Source: Desulfococcus sp041737845 (GTDB lineage Bacteria; Desulfobacterota; Desulfobacteria; Desulfobacterales; Desulfococcaceae). Taken from it: a DNA stretch of 64,000 nucleotides. Shown here piece after piece: positions 26,759 to 34,357 of the stretch. The notes under the pieces are model-generated. The model was not told the origin of the DNA, ran no database searches, and worked only from the letters and a program-made list of their open reading frames with translations. The translations under genes were made by a program, and so were the position numbers. Location of the stretch: contig NZ_JBGSQX010000018.1 in assembly GCF_041737845.1 (NCBI RefSeq), positions 1-64,000 on the forward strand, read 5' to 3'. How positions within the stretch are numbered: position 1 is the first letter of the stretch; each line of letters starts with the position of its first letter.

Positions 26759-27520
26759 ATGTTGAGAAACTTCAGAATGACCATTGAATACGACGGGGGA
26801 AACTACGCCGGATGGCAGTTTCAGAAAAACGCAAGGACCATTCAGGGCGAGATCGAGTCGGCCCTCCAAACCATGGTCGGCCGCCCTGTTCGCCTTTGCG
26901 CCTCGGGGAGAACCGACGCGGGGGTCCATGCCCTGGGTCAGGTGGCCGGATTCCGCTGCGACACCCGGCTCTCTCCGGAGACCTTTCAGAAGGGATTGAA
27001 CAGCATGCTGGACGACGACATCGTCATCCATGACTGCCGGGAGGCCGCAGGCAGTTTTCACGCCCGGTTCGACGCCGTGGGCAAGACCTATCATTATTAC
27101 ATTCTGAACCGGCCCCTGCCCTCGGCCATCCGCCGGCGCCACGTCTGGTTCATCCGCCGGCCCCTGGACGATGCGGCCATGCAGAGCGCCGCCGACATGC
27201 TCACCGGAGAACATGACTTCAGTGCCTTCGAGGGCGCGGGGAGCCCCCGGGAGCACGCCATCCGGGTCATTACGTCCGCGCGGTTCGAAAGGGGCGGGGG
27301 CGGGGAAATCGCTTTCAAGATCTCTGCCAACGGGTTCCTTCGGTTCATGGTTCGGAACATCGTCGGGACCCTCGTGGAGGTGGGGCACCACAGGATCACT
27401 CCGTCTGAATTCCAGGCGGTTCTGGAATCGCGGGACCGAAGGCGCGCCGGCGCCACCGCGCCGCCCCAGGGGCTGTTCCTCATGAAGGTCTGGTATCCGG
27501 GCGAGGAGGATCGGACATGA
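26759..27520 (+). CDS. truA: tRNA pseudouridine(38-40) synthase TruA
   Basis: The 253-residue enzyme begins MLRNFRMTIEYDGGNYAGW. It has the catalytic Asp in the ASGRTDAGVHALGQV motif near residue 52 and the C-terminal NGFLRFMVRNIVGTLVEVG signature. TruA isomerises uridines in the anticodon arm of many tRNAs. The ATG lies 7 bases after the AEC stop, and the end overlaps the next gene by four bases, indicating one operon. Confidence 0.96.
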   Translation: MLRNFRMTIEYDGGNYAGWQFQKNARTIQGEIESALQTMVGRPVRLCASGRTDAGVHALGQVAGFRCDTRLSPETFQKGLNSMLDDDIVIHDCREAAGSFHARFDAVGKTYHYYILNRPLPSAIRRRHVWFIRRPLDDAAMQSAADMLTGEHDFSAFEGAGSPREHAIRVITSARFERGGGGEIAFKISANGFLRFMVRNIVGTLVEVGHHRITPSEFQAVLESRDRRRAGATAPPQGLFLMKVWYPGEEDRT

Positions 27521-27792
27521 CCAAACGGAAAGCATTCAAGACGACGGGTTTCGTCAAGGTGGCCCTCATCGAGAACCCCATCGAGGCCCAGGTCCTGAGC
27601 GGCGCCCTTGCCCAAGAGGGAATTCCCCATGAACTGAAAAGCTACCATGACACCGCCTACGACGGACTGTTTCAGGCCCACAAAGGGTGGGGAGAAATCC
27701 GGGCGCCCGAAGCCTTCAGAAAAAAAATCCTTGAATTTCTTGACGATATCCGGCGGGAAGACCTGAGCGACTTTGAGGCGCCCCCGGCGTGA
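27517..27792 (+). CDS. DUF2007-like small protein
   Basis: The 91-residue protein contains VKVALIENPIEAQVLSGALA and a C-terminal RAPEAFRKKILEFLDDI segment. This matches the short alpha-beta DUF2007 'putative signal transducing protein' fold (about residues 10-80). The function of the family is not established. It starts within the truA stop (ATGA), so it is translationally coupled. Confidence 0.75.
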   Translation: MTKRKAFKTTGFVKVALIENPIEAQVLSGALAQEGIPHELKSYHDTAYDGLFQAHKGWGEIRAPEAFRKKILEFLDDIRREDLSDFEAPPA

Positions 27793-27841
27793 CGCCCTCG
27801 TCCGAACCCCATCCGTCGATCCGGTATTTTTCGCAAAAAGA

Positions 27842-27869
27842 TTGAATTATTCAGCAGATGCACTAAAAT
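27842..27869 (+). promoter_or_regulatory. Predicted sigma-70 promoter of the aldolase-like gene
   Basis: TTGAAT (27842-27847), a 16-base spacer and TAAAAT (27864-27869) lie in an AT-rich pocket 125 bases before the aldolase-like start. The leader that follows contains a hairpin GGGCACG / CGTGCCC (about 27919-27937) and a second small inverted repeat CATGCC / GGGCATG, of unknown role. Confidence 0.45.
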
Positions 27870-27993
27870 ATGCGTCATAATTTTAATGAGAGACGTCAAA
27901 ATGATGACTTTGGTACAGCGGGGCACGGACTTCGTGCCCGATCCCATGCCGGGCATGACGTCAATTCTTTAACGCCATACAGGAGGTTCAGCA

Positions 27994-29268
27994 ATGACGG
28001 ATTTTGAACGCGCATTGGACATCGGTCGTCCCCCCAACGTCAAAAAGATATTTCCCCATTCAAAAGCGCTTCTCGTGAGCGGCAAGTTCATTGATCTGGC
28101 GATGACCCGGAAAGGCCATGCCATCTGCATTGCGGCCAACGGCCGGAGTCATTTCGTCATTCGGGGGGCCCTGGCCGCGGCCCAGCGCGCCAAAAGCGCG
28201 CTCATCATCGAAATCGCCCGCTCCGAGGGCGGCGCCTCCGCCTACTGCGCCGTCAATCTCTGGAATATCGCCCGCCAGGTGGACGCCGTCTGCAATGAAC
28301 TCGGGATCACCATTCCCGTCGCGGTTCACGCGGACCATTTCGGCATCAAGAAAACCGGCGACATCGCGCCGGCCAAGGTGGAGATTCCCTCCCTCTTCGA
28401 CGCCGGCATCACCTCCATCGCCATCGACGCGTCCCACATGCCCGACGACCAGAACCTGCTGGCCAGCATCGACATCATCCGGAGCGTGGTGCCGGAATGG
28501 GCCGGGCTCGAAACCGAGGTGGGTGAAATCAAGGGAAAGGAGGGCCTGTCCACCGTGGACGAGGCGCTCTTCCTCATCCGGGGACTCAACGCCCACGACA
28601 TTTTTCCCAACTGGATCGCCCTCAACAACGGCACGACCCACGGCATCGAGGCCAGCGGCCAGGGCATCCAGGTGGAACTGACGGCCGATATCCATGCGGC
28701 ACTGGAAAAGTACCGGGTCTCCGGGGCTCAGCACGGCACCTCGGGCAACAGCTCCGAGAGGCTCCGGGAGATCGTCCGGAAAACCCGGACCACCAAGGCC
28801 AATGTCGCCACCGCCCTCCAGATGATCTCCTGGGGCATCGAGGTGAACGACTACGGCAATGCCATTCTGGACGCCGGCGGCAACTTCATCAAGGTGAAGG
28901 GAGAAGGGGTTTCAGAGGAGATGTGGGCCGCCATGGTCGCCCATTCGGAAGCAAATGGCTGGAAAGGCGGCAATTTCAAGAACTTGAACCTGCCCTTTGA
29001 AAACAAGCTCTTGGGTCAGCCCCGGGAGGTCCGGGACCGGATGGCCCGAAGGGTCGAAGATTTCGTCTACAACATGATCACCGGCGTGTTCAATGCCGGG
29101 GATACGGCGGACATCGTCATCGACGCCATATTGAAGGCCGGTTCCCACGACCCGGGCCCCAAGGCCCATCGCATTGAAAACCCCGCCGACTGGACCCCTG
29201 AAAAAATTCTTGAACGGGGCAAGTCCCTGGCGGGGAATAAAGGCGCTAAAGGAGATTTTGACGATTAA
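27994..29268 (+). CDS. Class II fructose-bisphosphate aldolase-family protein
   Basis: The 424-residue protein is longer than typical FbaA (about 360). The class II aldolase fold is shown by VHADHFGI near residue 111, corresponding to the zinc/catalytic HxDH region. ETEVGEIKGKEG near 172 corresponds to the Glu-Gly loop, and NNGTTHG near 210 to the GNVHG zinc/phosphate motif. The tail includes TKANVATALQ, similar to the NxDTD region but with changed residues. It probably cleaves or condenses a phosphorylated sugar, but the divergent motifs make the substrate uncertain. A strong AGGAGG lies before the ATG. Confidence 0.82.
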   Translation: MTDFERALDIGRPPNVKKIFPHSKALLVSGKFIDLAMTRKGHAICIAANGRSHFVIRGALAAAQRAKSALIIEIARSEGGASAYCAVNLWNIARQVDAVCNELGITIPVAVHADHFGIKKTGDIAPAKVEIPSLFDAGITSIAIDASHMPDDQNLLASIDIIRSVVPEWAGLETEVGEIKGKEGLSTVDEALFLIRGLNAHDIFPNWIALNNGTTHGIEASGQGIQVELTADIHAALEKYRVSGAQHGTSGNSSERLREIVRKTRTTKANVATALQMISWGIEVNDYGNAILDAGGNFIKVKGEGVSEEMWAAMVAHSEANGWKGGNFKNLNLPFENKLLGQPREVRDRMARRVEDFVYNMITGVFNAGDTADIVIDAILKAGSHDPGPKAHRIENPADWTPEKILERGKSLAGNKGAKGDFDD

Positions 29269-29770
29269 CGACATCCAAGACAAAAAATTCTGCACTTCCT
29301 GCGGCCATCCGCTGATCCGGAAGGAATGGGAAGGGCGGAACCGCCTTTTCTGCGAGCGCTGCAACGCGCCGTTCTACGAGAACCCCATCCCCGCGGCCTG
29401 CGTCATCGCCGTTGATTCCGTGGGGAGGCTTCTACTGGTCAGACGCAGCGTCGAGCCCAAGCGGGGGCTCTGGTGCCTCCCCGGCGGATACATGGAGCTC
29501 GGGGAGGCCCCGGAGGAAACGGCCCTGCGGGAACTCCGGGAGGAAACCGGCCTGCTCGGCCGGATCGACCGCCTGTTGGATGCGGATTCGAATCCCAGCC
29601 GGATCTATCACACGGTGGCCCTGGTCTGCTATCTCGTGAGCGACTTCCACGGCGAGCTGGCCCCCGGCGACGATGCGGACGACGCCGGCTTCTTTTCTCC
29701 GGAAGCCCTCCCCGAACTGGCCTTCAGCAGCCACCGGAAGTTCATCCAGCGTTTTTTCGGGCAGTCCTGA
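29258..29770 (+). CDS. NUDIX hydrolase with N-terminal zinc ribbon
   Basis: From a TTG at 29258 (AAAGGAG just upstream) the protein has 170 residues. An N-terminal CTSC...CERC zinc ribbon (about 11-34) precedes a NUDIX domain with a full box, GGYMELGEAPEETALRELRE then ETGL. This architecture is seen in NUDIX enzymes hydrolysing ADP-ribose or NAD-like dinucleotides. The frame also extends upstream into the aldolase gene, so the start is uncertain. It overlaps the aldolase-like gene, so the two are co-transcribed. Confidence 0.85.
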   Translation: MTINDIQDKKFCTSCGHPLIRKEWEGRNRLFCERCNAPFYENPIPAACVIAVDSVGRLLLVRRSVEPKRGLWCLPGGYMELGEAPEETALRELREETGLLGRIDRLLDADSNPSRIYHTVALVCYLVSDFHGELAPGDDADDAGFFSPEALPELAFSSHRKFIQRFFGQS

Positions 29771-29852
29771 GGCGGTCTTCACAGCCGCCCGTGGCGGTGC
29801 GCGCCCCGACGGGCCAGACATCCCTCCACCGCAAAGACAGGGTCCGTGCGGG

Positions 29853-30743
29853 TCACGCCATCCGGTAGAGCTTTCCCGGCAGATCCCTGCCCAAAAACGC
29901 CGACAGGCGCCGGGTGCAGGATGCCACCTGCCGCCAGTCGACACCGGTGGCGGCACCCATGGCCGCCATCAGGTGGACGGTGTCCTCGGTCGCGATGTTC
30001 CCGGCTGCGCCGGGAACGAACGGGCATCCTCCCATCCCGCCCAGGGCGGTGTCAAAAAATGTGACACCGCACCGGAGTCCTGCCGCCGCGTTGACGAGAC
30101 CCAGCCCCCGGGTGTCATGGAGGTGGAGGCCCATGGGAACGGCGGCACTGGCCGCGTCCAATGCGGTGAGCATCCCCTCCACCGCAGGCGGCGTCCCCAT
30201 CCCCGTCGTATCGGCAAGGGTCAGCCGCGCCACGCCGGCATCCGCGAACATCCGGGCCGCCCTCAGGACGCGGGCCGCCGGGACCGCCCCTTCATAGACG
30301 CACCCGAAGGCGCACTGAATGCTGGCTGTTACCACCATGCCCGCGCTCCTGGCGAGGGCGACCATCCTTTCCCCTTCCGCCAGGGCTGCTTCATGAGACA
30401 TCCCCGCATTCTTCCGACTGTGGGCATCGCTTGCGGAAATGGATACCTCGATGCAGGAGAGCCCGGCCTCTCCGGCCCGGGTGACCCCGGCGGTATTCAA
30501 AGCCAGACCGAAAAAGGTCACCGACGGCGTCTTCGGCAGTCTTCGGACGAGGTCTTCGGCGTCGGCCATCTGGGGCACCCGCTTCGGGCTCACGAAAGAC
30601 GCCACCTGGATGTGCTTGAGCCCGGCCGCAGCCAGGCCGGTGATAATGTCGAGCTTGAGGTCCGTGGGAAGGATCCTGGATTCAAGCTGGAACCCGTCCC
30701 GGGGGCCGACCTCCACGATTGTGACGGACTTGGGCAGCGACAT
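29853..30743 (-). CDS. Hydroxymethylglutaryl-CoA lyase-family protein
   Basis: The 296-residue TIM-barrel protein has the HMGL signature. VEVGPRDGFQLE near residue 10 holds the catalytic Arg and Asp, with SDAHSRKN around 105, the HLHDTRGLGL metal site near 207 and the flexible-loop Cys in GGMGGCPFVPGAAGN near 240. The enzyme family splits 3-hydroxy-3-methylglutaryl-CoA into acetyl-CoA and acetoacetate in leucine breakdown. No other leucine genes are adjacent. AGGAGG precedes the ATG at good spacing. Confidence 0.9.
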   Translation of the reverse strand: MSLPKSVTIVEVGPRDGFQLESRILPTDLKLDIITGLAAAGLKHIQVASFVSPKRVPQMADAEDLVRRLPKTPSVTFFGLALNTAGVTRAGEAGLSCIEVSISASDAHSRKNAGMSHEAALAEGERMVALARSAGMVVTASIQCAFGCVYEGAVPAARVLRAARMFADAGVARLTLADTTGMGTPPAVEGMLTALDAASAAVPMGLHLHDTRGLGLVNAAAGLRCGVTFFDTALGGMGGCPFVPGAAGNIATEDTVHLMAAMGAATGVDWRQVASCTRRLSAFLGRDLPGKLYRMA

Positions 30744-30770
30744 GCCTCTGCTTCCTCCTGATAATCTCCA

Positions 30771-30788
30771 TCGGAAGCATGCTTCCGA
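30771..30788. promoter_or_regulatory. 18-bp perfect palindrome upstream of the HMG-CoA lyase-like gene
   Basis: TCGGAAGCATGCTTCCGA is a perfect dyad lying 28-45 bases upstream of the minus-strand start. No T-run follows on either side, so it looks more like a dimeric repressor site than a terminator. The cognate regulator is not identifiable here. Confidence 0.5.
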
Positions 30789-31090
30789 GAATCGATGAAG
30801 TTATGTTTTTTCGATCATGACCCCGGCGTCGCACCGCAGGGCTTGCGGCCCCCGGTTACGACCGCCCGGGCCGGGCTTGTCATCCGGACCGCCCCCGCGA
30901 ATGCCTGGCTCCGGTCCGGGACTCAGCGCTGCTTGTAGAAAACAACGGCGCCCCCGGTCAAGGGGAAATCTCCACCCGCCGGTCTCCAAGCCCAAAAAGC
31001 CCTTGACGAAAACGAAAGGAGCGCTGTAAGACCCTCGCCAGTCAATCTGCCCGAGCAGGACCCATCACCGAACGAAGGAAACAGGATGCC
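30789..31090. other. Intergenic region between HMGL-like and glycosyltransferase genes
   Basis: No convincing gene on either strand. The stretch is GC-rich and contains an imperfect hairpin (CGGACC ... GGTCCG, about 30885-30918). TTGACG near 31001 could be a -35 element for the plus-strand glycosyltransferase, without a clear -10 box. Confidence 0.4.
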
Positions 31091-32341
31091 ATGGCGGAAC
31101 GTCACCGGCCCCCCCTCAGGATCTGCCTCCTCAGCTACCGGAGCAACCCGCATTGCGGCGGTCAGGGCGTCTACGTCCGAAACCTCAGCAAGGCCCTTCG
31201 CGACCTCGGCCACGCCGTGGATGTCATCTCCGGGCCTCCCCTGCCGGTCCTGGACAACGGCGTCCGCCTGACCTACCTGCCCGGCCTGGATCTTTACAAC
31301 CCCGAGGACCTGTTCCGGACGCCGTCGATCAGGGAACTGGCGGATCCGGTCAACCTGCTGGAGTGGCTGGGTGTCTCCACCATGGGGTTTCCCGAGCCTC
31401 TCACCTTCGGCATCCGCGCGTTTGGGTTCCTCCGGAACCGTCTCGGCCGGTATGACATCCTCCACGACAACCAGAGCCTTTCCTACGGCATCTGGGCCCT
31501 CAAGGACCGGATTCCCGTGATTCCGACCATCCATCATCCCATCACCGTGGACCGGGATATCGCGGTCCGTTCGGTCCGGTCCTGGTGGAAGAAGCTGAAA
31601 CACCTCCGGTGGTATTCCTTCATCGGGATGCAGATCCGCGTCGCCCGGAAATTTTCCAGGATCATCACGGTTTCGGAATGCACCCGCCACGATATCAGCC
31701 GGGAGTTCGCCATCCCCGCCCGGCGCTTCCGGGTGATCCCCAACGGCATCAACACCGGTCTATTCTATCCCATGCCTGAAATTCGGCGGGACCCCCGAAG
31801 GATCATCGTCACCAACAGCGCCGATATGCCGCTCAAGGGCCTCTATTACCTGCTTCAGGCCATCGCCGGTATCGCGGGGAAGGCCCCCGATCTCAAGCTC
31901 GTCGTCGTCGGGACCCCTAAACCCAACGGCGGCGTGGTCAAACTCATCCGCAGGCTGGGCATCGGGGACCGCATCCGTTTCACCGGGCGGATCAGCGACG
32001 AGGCGTTCGTCATGGAGTACGCCAGGGCCGGCATGGCCGTCGTGCCGTCCGTCTACGAGGGCTTCGGCCTGCCGGCGGGGGAGGCGATGGCCTGTGGCGT
32101 TCCCGTTATCTCGACCACCGGGGGGGCATTGCCGGAGGTGGTCGGCGATGCCGGGATCCTCGTGCCGCCGGCCGATCCCCATGCCCTTGGTGCGGCCATC
32201 CAGCGCCTGATGGATCACCCCGATCATGCGCGGGATCTCGGCATGAAGGGATTGAAACGGGTTCAGGAAAATTTTACCTGGCGGACCGCCGCCATCAAAA
32301 CGGTCGAGGCATACCGCGAGGTCATTCATGCTCACCGTTGA
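31091..32341 (+). CDS. GT4-family glycosyltransferase
   Basis: The 416-residue GT-B protein has an N-terminal Rossmann half starting RICLLSYRSNPHCGGQGVYV, with the Gly-rich acceptor loop. The C-terminal glycosyltransferase group 1 domain (about 210-390) carries the E-x7-E retaining motif in YEGFGLPAGEAMACGVPV near residues 319-336. It should transfer a hexose from a nucleotide sugar to a surface glycan or lipid; donor and acceptor are unknown. It overlaps the following methyltransferase by 14 bases. Confidence 0.9.
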   Translation: MAERHRPPLRICLLSYRSNPHCGGQGVYVRNLSKALRDLGHAVDVISGPPLPVLDNGVRLTYLPGLDLYNPEDLFRTPSIRELADPVNLLEWLGVSTMGFPEPLTFGIRAFGFLRNRLGRYDILHDNQSLSYGIWALKDRIPVIPTIHHPITVDRDIAVRSVRSWWKKLKHLRWYSFIGMQIRVARKFSRIITVSECTRHDISREFAIPARRFRVIPNGINTGLFYPMPEIRRDPRRIIVTNSADMPLKGLYYLLQAIAGIAGKAPDLKLVVVGTPKPNGGVVKLIRRLGIGDRIRFTGRISDEAFVMEYARAGMAVVPSVYEGFGLPAGEAMACGVPVISTTGGALPEVVGDAGILVPPADPHALGAAIQRLMDHPDHARDLGMKGLKRVQENFTWRTAAIKTVEAYREVIHAHR

Positions 32342-33440
32342 TTTCAGGCGAACGCCCCTCAGGGCCGGAAACCGGATTCTGGATGTCGGCTGCGGCTCCG
32401 GCCGGCACATGGGGGAAACCGTCCGCCGTTCCGGAACCCTGACCGTGGGGACCGACATCCACCGCAAGGATCTTCTGGACGCCCGAAAACGGCTGTCCGA
32501 GCTGAATGCGATGGGGGAAATCCGCGGAGGGTGCGCCCTTGCGGCGGCCGACATCACCACCCTGCCCTTCCCCGACCACGCCTTCGACCTCGTGATCTGC
32601 TCGGAGGTACTGGAGCACGTTCCGGACCACCGGGCGGCCATCGCAGAACTGGTCCGCGTCCTGAAGCCCGGCGGAGGCATCGTGATCAGCGTTCCTAGAT
32701 ATTATCCTGAAAAAATATGCTGGATATTGTCGAAAGCCTATCGTTCGACCCCCGGCGGGCATATCCGGATTTACGGCCGAAAGGCAATGGAGAACCTCAT
32801 AATGGAATCGGGTGTCGCGCTGCGGGAATGCTGCCATGCCCACAGCCTTCATGTTCCGTATTGGTGGCTGAGATGCCTTCTGGGCCTGGAGCGGAGCGAC
32901 GCCCTTCCGGTAAGGGCGTACCATCGGTTTTTGCTGTGGGATATGATGCGCCGCCCCTGGATCACCCGTTTCCTGGACCGGCTTCTGAACCCTGTCCTGG
33001 GGAAAAGCGTTGTTTTCTATGGAAGGGGAAAAACACCTCAGGCCACACCCGATCCGGGCCGCGCTTCACGCTGCACCGTACCGTCCTCCATTTCCAGACC
33101 CGAGAAAGAGACATCGAGAAAGAAAAAGACCGTTTCTAACACCCCGAGAGTCCAAATTCGTCCCGCTCTTCTTCCATCTCAACGGAATGGTGGCTCACCC
33201 GATGATGGCATGAGGGGCAGTAGAAGTAATTGGGCGAGGGATCCTTGCCACAGATTTTGCACTTCCGCGCTGGTTTCTTCTTGGATTTCAGCACCCGAAT
33301 GGGTTCGTCGGCGTCCTCGAGATGAATCGTCTTTTTCTTCTGTGATTTTCGTTGTTCTCTCATATATTCCTTTCTCTCGGATCCTCAGCCGTTTTTCTAA
33401 TTTGACAGCGAGGTTCATCCGTGGCATCCAAATCGGATGA
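32328..33440 (+). CDS. Class I SAM-dependent methyltransferase with unsupported C-terminal tail
   Basis: Residues about 1-240 form a Methyltransf_11 domain: motif I ILDVGCGSGRHMGE near residue 18, the LPFPDHAFDLVICSEVLEHV segment in part near 84-103, and a C-terminal part ending LNPVLGKSVVFYGRG. The frame then stays open for about 130 low-complexity residues that run fully antisense to a good zinc-ribbon gene (33136-33363). The natural protein probably ends near 33050-33140. Either a stop has been lost or there is a frameshift near the GGGGAAAAA run at about 33036; the shifted frame stops at 33139, exactly beside the opposing gene. It pairs with the upstream glycosyltransferase. Substrate unknown. 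Confidence 0.75.
   Translation: MLTVDFRRTPLRAGNRILDVGCGSGRHMGETVRRSGTLTVGTDIHRKDLLDARKRLSELNAMGEIRGGCALAAADITTLPFPDHAFDLVICSEVLEHVPDHRAAIAELVRVLKPGGGIVISVPRYYPEKICWILSKAYRSTPGGHIRIYGRKAMENLIMESGVALRECCHAHSLHVPYWWLRCLLGLERSDALPVRAYHRFLLWDMMRRPWITRFLDRLLNPVLGKSVVFYGRGKTPQATPDPGRASRCTVPSSISRPEKETSRKKKTVSNTPRVQIRPALLPSQRNGGSPDDGMRGSRSNWARDPCHRFCTSALVSSWISAPEWVRRRPRDESSFSSVIFVVLSYIPFSRILSRFSNLTARFIRGIQIG
33136..33363 (-). CDS. Small zinc-ribbon protein, unknown function
   Basis: The 75-residue protein has a basic N-terminus (MREQRKSQKKKT) and a zinc ribbon CKIC...CPSC (about residues 36-52) followed by HHRVSHHS. AAAGGA lies 6 bases before the ATG. The residues fit a nucleic-acid- or protein-binding metal site. 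No family name was recognised. It lies antisense within the extended tail of the methyltransferase frame, which argues that the tail is not real. Confidence 0.75.
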   Translation of the reverse strand: MREQRKSQKKKTIHLEDADEPIRVLKSKKKPARKCKICGKDPSPNYFYCPSCHHRVSHHSVEMEEERDEFGLSGC

Positions 33441-33757
33441 CTCCAGACCTTCAAACAATGTTTCGGCGCGGCGGCGGAGGGAAGGTCCTCCCGTTCATGC
33501 CCCAGCGGCGGAGACGCCGGGTGGAATACCGATCTGAAGGTCTCGGAAAAAAGAAAGCCGGCACCTCGCCAATACCGTGAAATTAAAAGCAACGAACGTG
33601 CCAAATATTCAGAAGGATTTCCAATATACTGGCATAAAAAGTGCTTAAAACCACCCGTCGATACAAACGTCATGCAGATGCCCCATACCCATCCAATCTG
33701 GATATTTATGGGCTTTTATTTTATTCACCTGTCGTTTTTGAACCTGGATGAAGCAAA
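33441..33757. other. Intergenic region with sigma-54 promoter
   Basis: No gene is supported; short frames here are compositional. The right half turns AT-rich and carries the sigma-54 element described separately. Translation of the next gene starts at 33758 with a weak GGATGAAG site. Confidence 0.5.
33630..33645 (+). promoter_or_regulatory. Sigma-54 (-24/-12) promoter
   Basis: TGGCATAAAAAGTGCT matches the sigma-54 consensus TGGCACG-N4-TTGCW. GG is at -24 and GC at -12 with the exact 12-base offset, in an AT-rich context. It lies about 113 bases before the UPF0316 gene, enough room for a leader. Transcription from such promoters needs an AAA+ activator, and one is encoded immediately downstream (34358-35749). 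Confidence 0.65.
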
Positions 33758-34318
33758 ATGGAATCAACCATCCTTTTTACCGGCATCTTGATTTTCTTCG
33801 CCCGGATTTTCGATGTGGCTCTGGGGACGCTTCGAACGATCGTGACCGTTCAAGGCCGAACGGTCAATGCCTTTTTCCTGGGCATCGCGGAGGTGATCAT
33901 CTGGATCCTCGTCGTCAGCACCGTCGTCAATCAGATTAAGGAATCACCTGTATTAATTCTGTTTTATGCACTCGGATTTGCCAGCGGGAATGTTGTCGGC
34001 ATCCTTGTCGAGAGAAAACTGGCCTTCGGGAACATCGTGCTTCGAATCATCTCCACAAAAAGGGGCAATGCCCTGGCCAATGAGTTGAGAGCCGCAGGCC
34101 AGCCCGTGACCGTGTTCGTGGGGGAAGGGATGCACGGGCCGGTGAAAGAGCTTTATGTGGTCTGCCGCAGGCGGGACATGAAGCGGCTGCTCTCCGTGGT
34201 GGACAGCATCGACGCGTCGGCGTTTATCATCACGGAAATGGCCCGGGACGTGAACAAAATCCTCCATCCGTTCAGGGTCCCTTTCACCGGGTGGCGGTCG
34301 GCCACGAAAAACAAATAG
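33758..34318 (+). CDS. UPF0316/DUF2179 membrane protein
   Basis: The 186-residue protein has three N-terminal membrane helices (about 5-25, 38-58 and 65-85) containing RIFDVALGTLRTIVTVQGR, the family hallmark. A cytoplasmic DUF2179 domain (about 105-175) includes VKELYVVCRRRDMKRLLSVV. The biochemical role of UPF0316 is unknown; the DUF2179 domain resembles small ligand-binding alpha-beta domains. It stands alone behind a sigma-54-like promoter and converges on a sigma-54 activator gene. Confidence 0.88.
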   Translation: MESTILFTGILIFFARIFDVALGTLRTIVTVQGRTVNAFFLGIAEVIIWILVVSTVVNQIKESPVLILFYALGFASGNVVGILVERKLAFGNIVLRIISTKRGNALANELRAAGQPVTVFVGEGMHGPVKELYVVCRRRDMKRLLSVVDSIDASAFIITEMARDVNKILHPFRVPFTGWRSATKNK

Positions 34319-34357
34319 GCCCCCTCCCCCCGCCGGTCCGAAGCCCCCAGGCTGCCC

